A stretch of DNA of 64,000 nt from Lytechinus variegatus (taxonomy: Eukaryota > Echinodermata > Echinoidea > Temnopleuroida > Toxopneustidae): positions 56,305,195 through 56,369,194 of the forward strand of contig NC_054742.1 of assembly GCF_018143015.1 (NCBI RefSeq), read 5' to 3'. Every line of letters starts with the position of its first letter. The stretch's first letter is position 1. The notes below the pieces were generated by a model. The model saw nothing but the letters and a program-made list of their open reading frames with translations, did not search any database and was not told where the DNA came from. A program made the position numbers and the translations under genes. This document shows, piece by piece, positions 53,257-64,000 of this stretch.

Positions 53257-55591
53257 AGAATGGATACTATCCAGTCATGTACAAATTTGTAAGCATAAGG
53301 CAGCACTCGGAGGAATGACGGTTCTTTAAATGTTGCCACGTACCCCTTGGCATCGAAATATTGTCATAAAGCTATTGGACGTGGGCGTAGTCCTACTGAA
53401 ATCACACTAACTGTGTAACTATAAATTACGTAAAAATAAAGTAGATGATATAGAATTACATGTATCACAATTAATACTGATTAATACTAATTAATACTAA
53501 TTAATACTGATAATAATGATTTTATATATTTGTTTATATTATTTCAATATTGATTTGATTATGAATCCGGTGACACAAGACAAACTTGTAAGCCGAGGTA
53601 AAAGTTGAGTGTGACCCTGTTGCTGAATAAACTACAGTTTGGTCGTCCAAAAATGTAAATGAAATAAAAAGGTAATCTAATATAAATACAAGGGATGGAG
53701 ATCAGTGGCATAGGATCATAACACATTTTCGTATTTTTACCTTGTATTTGTTCCTTTTTTCTGTATCTCATAGTGTCCTGTTACCATGTGTTTCGTACAT
53801 TGTATGTCTTTTAATGCTGATCAGGCCACTCTGTATAAATATTCGAGAATAAATAAATGTTTTTTCACTATAAAAGCATTAAAGGTTGTGCTGGTCTGCT
53901 TCTCTTTCATTATATTTCAACTCTTTTTCATACATATACACTTTGCTTTATATGTTCCACTTCAAACAAAGAATCCCTTTAGCCTTTTTGCACACACCCT
54001 AAAAATAAGTGATGGCCAAGTCATGTGCCTCCTTTCCCATGTAAGGGACAGAGCAACCAAGTATGGTCAAATTCGCGGTTTAAACCTCAAAATGAATTTT
54101 CTTGTCCTCTTTCCGAGAAAGCGAGGCAAAGCTGCATTTCTGGTGCATTTCCTGTTACAGTCTTTGGCCCCTTTCCTTTGGGTTTATGCACCCCTTATAT
54201 TACTGCCTTCAGCTAACAATCCACTAATTTTTTTTTTACTTGAATGCTCTGAACATTAAACCACAATCATGCTTATAAAAAGGCATTTTTAAAAACACGG
54301 GAATGAAATCATGTGATGTTGAAAAGAAGCGAAACAACCAAGCTTCACAAAACATAATCTTTAAAGTCTTGAAAGATTTTTTACAATCTATCTGATGTAA
54401 GTTTGATATACCACATTCTCCTTAAGACCATTACAGACTCAACATTACAACATGGAAATGTCCCCAAGAACGCTTAATAATAAAATAGAATTCAATCAGA
54501 TTCGAAGTACAGGTAATTCATAAAATGCCCATTTTCCTGCATGTGCAAGGTAGACAAAGATTGGGTTAACCATTTCTTTGGCTGAATAACGCCATAAACA
54601 AAGATCACAAGATAAAGATAGATTGCCACATGTAAAGGTGAAAAAAAGTATCAATTTTCCCTTGATTCCTTATTTATGTCCTTTTGAACATTCCAGTCAT
54701 AGTAAAATAAAGACCTTCGGTCCCGGGCTGGCGGAAGACCACTTGGATCCTTCCTCACCATGAGACGACATAGGGGCCTGTAACACAAAGGTTACATGTG
54801 GCGGTTGATTGTACGCTCGATTTTCACGATTGATTGTACATTGAAGTCAATGGAATCAATTGTAGAAAAAAGTTCTATGATCATTGTTAAGTTGTGTTAA
54901 GGGATCCATGTGTTCTTTCCAACCAAGGTATCAGCATGGTATATTTGTCGATCATAGTCCAGCTCACCATCCACATCCTATTCATTCTCATGGTGAAACT
55001 AGGTCCCATCTCGAGCAGGAAATCAAAATGGCCAGTCAACAATGACGTCACACCACATCTCAACAGATCACAGATTGCATTTTGGTGACCAACATCAATC
55101 AGTCTTCAAACTGGCAATGACAAACATCCAACCAGTTTTCTGCATACACCAAACATTTTCCTAGCAATGATCATCATCCATCTATTGTGTCAACCTTCAT
55201 CTTGGTGCCAAGATTGACATTTCCATGCACTGACGTCAACCGGTAGGGTAACTTTTAGGGAGCTCACCATCAAAGGAAATATCTGAAAATGTAAAAAAAA
55301 AATCCAAAACTACCCTCCGTTAATGATCCAAGGGGTTTTCCTACAAGGCTGATTTTTCTCATATTTATCCTCATAATTAAACATTAATAACTGAGAATTA
55401 GAAAGTATCTGCATTAGTATGAAGCAACTTCAATTTTCACCATACACTTTAAGTGAGGAAATTATAAACAAGTATATTTACATAATGATAAAGGTATATT
55501 TTCATTAACAAATAGAACATTGGTTTTTGTTTCTTTGATGGCATTGCGATTTGAGAAACAACTACCCCTCCTAATGACCCACATACATACC
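53257..55591. other. Non-coding, no exon recognised
   Basis: AT-rich. ACTAATTAATACTAATT tandem words occur at about 53470-53515. A 157-codon ORF at 53786-54259 has no recognisable motif. GGGGCCTGTAACACAAAGGT near 54773 is a diverged end of the 30573 MITE type. Confidence 0.45.
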
Positions 55592-55680
55592 AAAGATTAC
55601 AACCAGGAATATACAAAAAGATACAAAAGATTACAACCAGGAATATACAAAAAGATATAAAAGATTACAACCAGGAATAG
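55592..55680. repeat. 34-bp tandem repeat, about 2.6 units
   Basis: AAGATTACAACCAGGAATAT-ACAAAAAGATACAA begins near 55593, 55627 and 55661; the last unit is partial. Confidence 0.92.
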
Positions 55681-56261
55681 TTTGAAGGTATTAAATTAAG
55701 ATTGTTTATAAGCAACTTCAAATGCCATTTCATATCTTGTGTGGGTGAATTATAAACAAGTGTATTTACGTTATAATTCATGCATATTTTCATTAGAACA
55801 TTGGTTACTTTGATGGCATTCCCTTCATATAAACAATGATCTAAGACATTCAGGGAGGAAGAAAATTGCCATTCAGTTGGTTTAGAGACAAAAATATCAC
55901 ATTAAGATAAAATAATTCAACTTACGATTCCACGCTGGATGAGAGAGAGTCGCAAGACGATTCACCCGCTCCAACAATTCATAAGCATTACCAGAATTTC
56001 AAGAAAACAAACTTCCCTGATTTTTCTGTCATGAAGTCTCAAAATACCGCAACTATTTCAGCTCCTTTCTAGTTTCACATGTAACAGCAAATTATTTGCA
56101 GTATAAAATAACATAAAATTTTGTACTTTCGACATTTAAGTCAATCAAAATTCCAATGCTTTTCCCTGAATTGATGCATCGTCATCAAATTCCCTGACTG
56201 GAAAAAAAAGTTGTAAAATGATTTTCCCTGATTTCTCTGACAGGGTTGGTCCCCTGTTCAC
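55681..56261. other. Non-coding, no feature recognised
   Basis: AT-rich spacer. ATTATAAACAAGTGTATTTA near 55750 echoes a similar stretch near 55460, a loose duplication of about 290 bp. Confidence 0.45.
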
Positions 56262-56265
56262 TTAA

Positions 56266-56992
56266 CCCTAATTCTCCGGGGGGGAGAACAATTTTCGCGA
56301 TATGTCCGCTGCGCAAAATTTTTTGACCTCGCCGCTCGCTGACTTTTTCTTTCAAGTCTCGCGCAAATTTTGAGACCAAATTTGTGACGCCCGGGTACTG
56401 GGTTAGGACATTACGCAACATTATGTAAGTGCATGTCAGACCCAAAATTGCTCAAAAACATGATTTCATGTACAAATCGAACCATAATTCATAAATGTAT
56501 CATTAAATCTATTTTTACTGATTAGAATTAATTGAATTTGCCTTGTTTATGATCAGAATTAATTCTGGAACAATTTCCATCGAAAAAACAATAAAACACA
56601 TAAAGTAAAAAAACAAAGAAATACATAAGAAATAAAAAAAACAATAAAATACATAAGAAATTGGTCTTGGTACCAGAATTCTTTTCATTCACAATTGTTA
56701 GGAATGCTATAAAGAATATTTTCACAAAAAATAGCATTCTAGGAGCTATATTTAGTGAATCAGAGCAAAAAGTATTTCATGAATAAATTAGCATAATTAA
56801 TTCATATAAAATAAAAAAAATTAATTCAGTGAAATTTACCAATGCAACAGCGTAGATGACATCAATCTCTACCATCATGCAAATTTTTGTCCTGATCGTG
56901 CAATCCGCGGCAGAGATCTCAAGGGGAGGCCATAATGCCCCCCCCCCCCCCCCGGGAATGACAAGAATCAAAATACCCCGGGAGATTTACGA
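56266..56992. mobile_element. piggyBac-like MITE, copy B (diverged)
   Basis: The ends CCCTAATTCTCCGGGG and, inverted, a decayed ATCGTAAATCTCCCGGGG are flanked by TTAA at 56262-56265 and 56993-56996. The inside matches copies A and C in order (CGCCGCTCGCTGACTTTTTC, TTACGCAACATTATGTAAGT) with many changes. 727 bp. Confidence 0.88.
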
Positions 56993-56996
56993 TTAA

Positions 56997-58485
56997 GAAT
57001 TAAATTGGTTTGATGGCAAGAAATATCATCAAATACCAATGTATCATCATAAAGCAGGGAGGAATTTTATGATCGATTATACACAACATAATCGATGCAA
57101 TAAATTGTAGAAATAAACTACATGATTTATCACTAAGCTTTGTTACACAGCTTCTAGAACATTGCTTTTTTTTTAAATACACCTTTCTTATACTCATACT
57201 CATTGTTTGAACAAACAGACAGCCTTTATAAAACTTACATGATCAAGAGGTAATATTTCATTTAATAAAGAATGAAGAGAACTTAAATTGATATTTAATT
57301 TAAAGGAAAGCAAAAACACAACAAAACAGAAAGTTCTGCTCTTGCTGGAAAACATGTCATATGAGGCGTTGCAAGAAACCTGCAATCAACTGCAAGTGAT
57401 ATTTGGGTAAAAAAATCAATCAAGTATCTTGCAATTAATTGCAAACTTATAATTGATTGCTGTTCCGCATCTTGCAATAAGTGTAAGTGATTTGCTGCAG
57501 CTAAAATTTATCTATCAAATATGAAGTTGCAATTGATTGCAACCATTTACTTGCAACATCACCTCTTGCACAAAGATGATGAATCCATTTACTGAGTATG
57601 AGGAGTGTGAGAGCCATTGTGGCATTACTTTAAAATCTCAACGTACATGTATGAAGAGAAAAGCACATTATCAGTGTCTTACTGGTTCTTGACAGGCTTG
57701 GTGTTCCACAAAGAGGGGCGGTCGTACCTGAATGTTATAGCCAGCTATGCTTATGTATGTAGGCTATGGCAAGTCATTTTCTTAATTGCATTTCTTGATA
57801 TCAAATATTGTCTTTTGTTGCCAAAACAAATGACTTAATATAAAGAATTTTTGAACTGTTTATATTTTGTGTTGCCAACAAAGTTACATTTTTAACATCA
57901 AGAATGGAATGGCTTATATCAAGAAATGGGATTAAATAATGTAGCAAATGGCTGGCCATACGTACAGTATACGTTAATAGGGCATTTCCATAGAATGATC
58001 AACCTTTTTGTACGTCACAACCCATTTTTCTCAATTCTTACTTCACTTCATAAACTGACCAAGTCATGGTCCTTTGAGAACATTACAGACTGTCAAATGA
58101 ACAAGAAATCAGAGACAGAAAATCTCACAGAGTACCCACATATAGGGGGTCGGACGTACATATTTTATGGAATTGCCCGTCTGCATACGCTGACTGGGCC
58201 TTGTTTCCACAAAGACTTGTTACAAATAACATATGCACAATTTCTAGGAAAAATTTACTATCAGCCAATCAGACAGAAGGATTTTAGTAGCTTTTAACTG
58301 TTGTTGCAAACTCATTTTTATAACATCAAGGTTTTTTTTATGAAAAGGGGCCTGGTATGACTACCCCTTTACATAATTTACTTAATGCATAATCTCAATT
58401 AATGATATATCATTCAGAAGACCCATGTCTCTCAAGCATGATATGATCAGTGTGAGGATGTAATATTAACTAAGTAGAAATTTAA
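56997..58485. other. Non-coding, one internal inverted repeat
   Basis: TGCAATCAACTGCAAG, CTTGCAATTAATTGCAA and TTGCAATTGATTGCAACC (57370-57550) form a cluster of related palindromic words. No exon recognised; the 123-codon ORF at 57926-58297 has no known motif. Confidence 0.45.
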
Positions 58486-58903
58486 AGGGGAAGTTCACCC
58501 TGACAAAAAGTTTATTGTGAAAATAGCAGAAAATGTAATAAAAAAAATTGGTCAAGGTTTGACAAAAATCAAACAAAGATTTAAAAAGTTGTTTGAATGT
58601 TTATTTTTTTTGTTTGTGTCATCAATGTGAGCAGCTCCCCCATATATTGTATGGTTAAAAAAAATCATCGTCCACAAAAATTGCATAATTGTTTTGATTG
58701 TACCTTTAATAAGTATATCAAGAGGCAAGTTATTTCACAAAAGCTCCTGAAAGAAAACAAGTTTAGTCATCATGAACCGTTCACAAATTGAAATATTTGC
58801 ATTTTTTATATTACATAACATACAATACGGGGTAGCTGCGCATATATGATGTCACAAATCAAAACTTCCCATAATTTTAGCACGGAGTTAGACCATGGTC
58901 TAA
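58486..58903. mobile_element. Partial MITE and a 16-bp palindrome
   Basis: TTAA then AGGGGAAGTTCACCCTGAC at 58486 is the left end of a TTAA-type fold-back MITE; AAAACTTCCC near 58861 may be the decayed other arm. TTAGACCATGGTCTAA (58888-58903) is a perfect palindrome. Confidence 0.55.
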
Positions 58904-59601
58904 TTTAAACCTGACTTCAAAATACGGGCCTAATAGTTCACATTATTGACACTTTACCAAAACTTAAAGATGGGCTTTAATAAATATTTCCCATCTACAG
59001 GGTATCATTGCTGGCTGGATACAAACAGAAAAACACATGAAATAAGGGGAATTCAAAAACATTTTTTCCTCTTAAAGACTTCAAAACTATGCAGGGAATA
59101 AATTTGCTTACATAACTGAATAGCATTTTTGGTCATAAGAGAAAAGCTATCAACTAAGTAATGTACAGTCCTATGTAAAAATATGCTATACAAAAGACTT
59201 TGTGCATAGCAGTCTCTCAAAAATGTGGAGCAAATTGCGATGCCATACCAGGAAAATAATTCCCTGCTATGTGTTACAAATCATATTGCACTTAAAGGTG
59301 ATATTTATAAAGAAACCAGAAAAAAGCATGCACCACAATATCATTTTTTTTTTACACATCAAGATTTAAACAAAGGTTTAAAAAGAATTCATCAAAACTT
59401 AAATGAAAAATAAAAATCAGCATTTAAACAAACACACAATTGTCTATCATATAATGTGCATAATTTATCTATGCATGAATTAGAAGGTTCCAACAAAACA
59501 AAATACTGTTTTATCCCCTGGACCCTGTAAGTACTAGGCTGCATTTTTCATACCGACCTTCTAAAACTATTTTTTTCAACCAAAATTTAAAACAATCTTA
59601 A
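58904..59601. other. Non-coding, no feature recognised
   Basis: AT-rich spacer ending at a TTAA. Confidence 0.4.
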
Positions 59602-60060
59602 AGGAGAATGAAAACCTAGGATAATGTTAGCTGGATAGCAGGAAAAAATATGATTGAAGAAGGTTTGGGAACCAGTGGACAAAATATTAAGAAAGTTACT
59701 AGCATTTGAATGTTGAGATCACTGTGCTAAGGACATTCTCCCTTTGAGAATGCATCAATGATGTGCGATGTTACACTTGGACAACTCCCCAATTACTTTT
59801 GTAAAAAATTTACTCACATTCTCATTTCATCATGTCTGTCTGTTGTAGATCAAGCGTTCTTATCATGGGAGGACACATAATAGAGGTTTCACAAAAGATA
59901 CCATGGATACTATCACTACAATGAGCAGAATAGATGCAATGGGGTATATTTTCAGTGTACAAAGGGAATGAGTTGCTAAAGTGTGTGTGACCTCACAAAT
60001 CTTAGTCGCATTGATAATGGGATAGTGACTGCAACATTCAAATGCTCAAAACTTCTTGTT
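59602..60060. mobile_element. Partial TTAA-type fold-back MITE
   Basis: The left end AGGAGAATGAAAACC follows TTAA (59598-59601). AGCATTTGAATGTTG near 59703 is inverted near 60033 (CAACATTCAAATGCT). The right terminus is missing. Confidence 0.6.
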
Positions 60061-60484
60061 CCTCCAATTGTTCTTAAACTTACAAAGATTTAACTTTCCC
60101 CAATCAGGAGAGTAGCAATATCGCCCTTAATAACTACAAAATTTTAGGGCAAAACATATATTTAAAAAGGACAGGGGGAGGGGATTAACATGTGAAAATA
60201 ATTAAAAGTTGGGTATCCTAGATTCATCATACTTTTTGATACTGCATAAAAACAAATTATTTTTTTTCCTTTTCTGTTGAAATTCAAATAAATTTTGTTG
60301 AGAATGTCTTTTTGCCAACTCTATGGTTGTTCAATAGATGGATAGTTCAAACATAATGTAGAGAAATTAAAAAACATCAGCATAGATAAAATATTTGGGG
60401 AATTTGATATTTTATGCTTGAAAGGGGACAAAACACACCACTGCTACTGCAAACCACAACAAATTTCAAAATGTGAGTGCTCCA
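60061..60484 (-). other. 3' flank of the minus-strand host gene
   Basis: AT-rich DNA downstream of the stop codon, probably 3' UTR at least in part. No poly-A signal was assigned with confidence. Confidence 0.4.
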
Positions 60485-61941
60485 TCACTTAATGGGAGGA
60501 ATGAAAGGTTCATTACGTTTATACCTAGGTTTAGTCTGAGGATTAGGCTCATCGGGATTTGTACTCGCTATATTAACTTGCTGGGCAACAATGTTATCCC
60601 CAATAGTTTCAATACTTTCCTCGTAAGCAGCGATTCCAATACTAGGGTCAAAGGTCATGCTCATATCGAGATCATGGAGGGAGCCTATACTTAGTAAGTT
60701 GTCTGCGCACACATTCTCTGTGACGGCAGGAATAGTAGGTGCTTCCGCGGGAGTTAATTCAACAGATTTTTGTGCTTCTATTTGAGACGTCCCTTTGGTT
60801 GCGATGAGAGAAGTTCCCTCTGGAACACCAGAAGGGAATGCACTCCCACTTAGAAAAGTACTTTGTTGATGTAATGAATGGGTAGAGGACGTTGCAAGCT
60901 GCATTGAAGGAATTGATTTGACTGAAGGTGTGACCTCTGTTGAAATTCTTTCCATTCCCGGAGAGGTTGCTGAGGTTGATGGCTGTGAAGGACCGTGCAC
61001 TACCTTCCCGTTAACGATCCTAAAAATGGTCACATTCTTGGACTGTTTAGAAGGCTTATTATGGGGAGATGCTCTTTGGTACGGTGAAGACACGTCAGTG
61101 AGGGCAGTCAGAGTTCTAGCAGGACTTGGCTCAAGATTTGAAGTTGATTGTGATGTAGCACCAGCAGGTATCTGAGCTGACCCTGCCTTCGGTGACGGCT
61201 GTACAACTCCACCGTCTCTTAATCTCGCATCGCCAGATTCCGCCTGTTGGCTACTGCCTGATGTTACAGGTAGGGGATTACTTTCACCCGATGTCAAGTT
61301 GACTTGAACTAATGTCTGTTTCCCGTCTGGTGTGGTGATCATCAGGGTCACTTTCTTTACTGAAGGATCGTTGATACTTTCAGGAGAACTGAATCCACCA
61401 TCTGCCAGCTGGAAGCTGGACAGTCCTGCAGAAGGACTGTTCCTCTGTAACACTCTCAAAGGTTGAAGGTTATTGGTAAGTCCCAAGTTGTCAACGCTCT
61501 CCAAGTCATCGGGTACCTCACTCCCAACTTCACTCATCATATCCATGGTCATATCACTCCTACCATCATCATCCGATTCTTCCTCCTGATCTTGAGCGGC
61601 CTCATTCCTAGCTAATCTCTTCAGGGACAAAGTCGCTTCATGTTCACTCTGCAGCCTCTGAATACGATGTTTGGCGTAGTCGTCAAAGACCTTGAGGTCA
61701 TTTGCCTTTTGACTTGGAGAAGCCCTAGTCCTTTTGCGATTCACTTTAGGCGGAATCTGAATGGTGAATGAGGTCCTAAGCTTCGGCTGACGTCCCGATC
61801 GTGTTATGCTTAGAATGTTTTCCAGATTAGGTTGATCCTCCGTGTCATCCTGGGAGTCCAGATCACCATTTCTAGATGCATCGTCCACTACTAGATTTTG
61901 ATCCTCGGGTTCTTCTGCGATATCCTCTAGAGCAACGTGAG
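60485..61941 (-). CDS. Last coding exon, acidic Ser/Thr-rich host protein
   Basis: About 485 codons in one open frame, the longest host-like frame here. The exon likely begins at 61941 after the acceptor TTTTCTTCAACAG (phase 1), not at the in-frame ATG at 61969, which lies in the intron. From the N-side: an acidic stretch (HVALEDIAEEPEDQNLVVDD), a basic patch (LSITRSGRQPKLRTSFTIQI, then KVNRKRTRASPSQK), a short helix-like segment (DDYAKHRIQRLQSEHEATLS), an acidic run (DQEEESDDDGRSD), then a long low-complexity Ser/Thr/Pro region to the end (RYKRNEPFIPPIK). No catalytic domain is visible. The composition suggests a nuclear, possibly chromatin-associated protein, but I do not recognise the family. 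Confidence 0.85.
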
Positions 61942-63809
61942 CTGTTGAAGAAAATTCCAGTACAGGCATAAACCTTTAAAATCATACTTAAACAATTACA
62001 ATGTCATGTGTTTGACAAACTCAGATAGATACAAATTACCTGCCAAAACATGACAGAGTTGAAGAAATCAAATATTTTTATAATACCCCCCCCAAAAAAA
62101 AACCCCAACAACTCAGAATAGGATCATTGTTGTATCCTACCATTAAAAGGGAAGATGATTCACATAGAGTTATATTGGATTTCAAGTCATGTTTAAACTT
62201 GATAGTGTTTATTCTTATGGATAGACTATCCAAGCATGATATGTCTAATGCAGTGATGTGCTATATTGCATACAACTATTAACATGTATGTAAATGTGAC
62301 TCTTAGTTCATCTTAATTATGGCATCCATACCATAAACCTTTCTTTACTTAAAGATAAATTCCAGTTTTGGTAACGATCTCAAAATGACTTTTTAGAGAA
62401 TCTAATATGACAACCCAAGTGTCTGTATGAATAAAAATATGTGCCAAAGGATTCTGGGAGAAATTGTGTAATTGCTGAGAAATAAGCAAAATAAGCGCGG
62501 ATTCGGTCACTTCCGTCGGGTCTTTATTCCAGCAATAATAATACACTGTCCCACGTGTGCTTATCTGTGTTGGTGATCTTCAATGTGAACTTTCTCAGCG
62601 TAGATTTCAAGATTTCACAAAGTTCAGTTTATGTAACTGTACCAGATCTAGATCCTCGATGATATTCTGACAATTAAGCCTGGTTTTACAGACTTTCTCA
62701 TGAAATCAGTGTTTACTGCAACTACTGGCATTTCTCTTTAACATCATATATCTAGTAAATCATTGCATTTTTGCAAAGCTATGAGATGTTTTGACTGAAA
62801 TTTAATGTAAAAAGCAGTGTTTTTTTCCTCTTCAGGAATATCTACAACATTAAACAGACAAGGTAAGCAACTTCCAAACTAATTCTGACTCAGATTTAAC
62901 CCTATCTAGGCCGGGGGGGGGGCCTCGGAGGCCCCCCCCTCAACAAATTGTGCGATATTTTCGCCGCGCGAAATTTTTTGACCGTGCCGCTCGCTGACTT
63001 TTTACTTTCAAGTCTTGCGCAACTTTTGAGACCAATTTTGCGTCACCCGGGTACGTGGTTCCGAAATTACGCAACATTATGTAAGTGCATGTCAGACCAA
63101 AAATTGCTCAAAAACGTGATTTCGTGTACAAAGTCAATGCAAATTGTGTTTTCAACCAAAATTCATAAATGCATGATTATTTTTAGTTTTGCTGGTCTAA
63201 ATGTAATTATTTTATGCTTTTTATGATCACAGAAGAGTCCCCAACAAATTTCATTGAAAAAACAATGAAAAACAAAAGGTCAAAAAACAAAGAAATACAT
63301 AAGAAATTGCAAAAAACAATATAATACATAAGAAAATGATTTGATATCGCAATTTTTTTCATGTACACTTGCTAAGAACAGCACAAAGAGTTTCTATACC
63401 AAGAATTAGTACATTTGGAGCTTTATTTAGGGAGTTAGAGGAAAAAGTATGATTTCGCATACTAATTACGCATAAATTAGCATAATCACGTAATAGCAAT
63501 TCGCATGAAATAAATTACTATACGATCTTGTAGATTATGTCCCAGGCAACCCGCGTGCCAATTTTCGGCGCGATCGCGCGGTCGACGGCCGAGATCTTAG
63601 GGGGGGGCCTGGGAGGCCCCCCCCCGGCCATATGAACTCCCAAAATACCCCGGCCTAGATAGGGTTAAACTAACGCCACACTTTCCTGTATCACATGCAC
63701 GCAAAAACGCACTTAACAGCATACATAAGGGCATTTTTGCACTGATGTGGTGTGAGAAAAATCTTTTGCTATGGGCGTACGTGCACCGACACAACGAAAT
63801 ACGACTCAC
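61942..63809 (-). other. Intron of the minus-strand host gene
   Basis: Bounded by the donor GTGAGT (63804-63809) and the acceptor TTCAACAG (ending 61942). Both flanking exons are in phase 1. It contains the MITE at 62900-63664. No further exon was seen in it. Confidence 0.75.
62900..63664. mobile_element. piggyBac-like MITE, copy C
   Basis: 765 bp, inverted relative to copy A (39412-40171) and very similar to it throughout. The ends CCCTATCTAGGCCGGGG are perfect and flanked by TTAA at 62896-62899 and 63665-63668. It lies in the intron of the 60-64 kb gene. Confidence 0.93.
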
Positions 63810-63956
63810 CATTCTCTTTAGAAGCAACTTTCTTTTCATTGCGTTTCGCTGGCTTCTTTTTCTTGTTCTTGTCTTTGTTGGCATCGACCGCTGATTCCAC
63901 ATCAGACTCGTCCGATGGAAGATCGAACAAAGACTCCTTCAACTCCTTCCGATTCA
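63810..63956 (-). CDS. Internal coding exon of the same host gene
   Basis: 147 bp between the acceptor AAATCTTTGTCAG and the donor G|GTGAGT, phase 1 at both ends. It encodes about 49 residues: NRKELKESLFDLPSDESDVE, then an acidic-to-basic switch (NKDKNKKKKPAKRNEKK). The phase matches the exon at 60485-61941, so the two can join directly. The lysine-rich stretch looks like a nuclear localisation signal. Earlier exons lie beyond the window end. Confidence 0.75.
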
Positions 63957-64000
63957 CTGACAAAGATTTAAAAAAAAAGGCAATCATGATGTTAAAACTA

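Noticed and set aside
53786-54259. 157-codon ORF, hydrophobic start
   Set aside because: No motif, no splice or homology support, and the composition fits AT-rich chance.
57926-58297. 123-codon ORF
   Set aside because: No recognisable domain or exon signals; kept only as a note.

Overview
The window looks like intergenic and intronic DNA from a marine invertebrate deuterostome, most likely an echinoderm such as a sea urchin. The basis is the AT-rich background, split genes with GT-AG introns, many fold-back MITEs with TTAA or TA flanks, tRNA-derived SINEs, LINE 3' ends, and a single-ORF Ty3/gypsy element of a kind familiar from echinoderms. No bacterial gene structure is present. The species is an inference.

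Layout. 0-2.5 kb: low-complexity purine tract, MITE fragments and a near-perfect small hairpin. 2.55-5.7 kb: a large inverted repeat whose arms are about 150-bp units carrying an AAGATGGCGGC-type palindrome, with a dead LINE reverse transcriptase in the centre. 5.73-9.89 kb: one 4.16-kb array of a 19-bp minisatellite (about 219 units). 10.2-10.8 kb: a Tc1-type MITE. 10.9-16.16 kb: a whole-looking gypsy LTR element with identical LTRs. 17.2-18.5 kb: 21-bp and 439-bp tandem repeats, the latter with tRNA-like boxes. 19.55-22.27 kb: first exon of a RecQ-like helicase on the plus strand, split by a 2.5-kb nested insertion. 23.8-26.45 kb: first exon of a zinc-finger protein on the minus strand, split by a 2.25-kb insertion. 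27-30 kb: Z-DNA-type palindromes, hairpins, a SINE and tandem duplications. 32.5-46.3 kb: a 64-bp minisatellite and several exon-like blocks with consensus splice sites on the plus strand, mixed with MITEs and two LINE ends. 50.5 kb: a perfect 41-bp inverted repeat. 51-60 kb: more MITEs. 60.5-63.96 kb: the last two exons of an unrecognised acidic Ser/Thr-rich host protein on the minus strand.

How it fits together. Only three host coding loci are supported, all partial. The helicase and zinc-finger first exons point toward each other and each is broken within about 20 bp of its ATG by a different terminal-inverted-repeat element with a clean target-site duplication. The 60-64 kb gene has phase-matched exons, and its intron carries one of three copies of a piggyBac-like MITE family found in this window. 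Nearly everything else is mobile or tandem DNA. Statements about homology rest on motif recognition by eye, with no database search.
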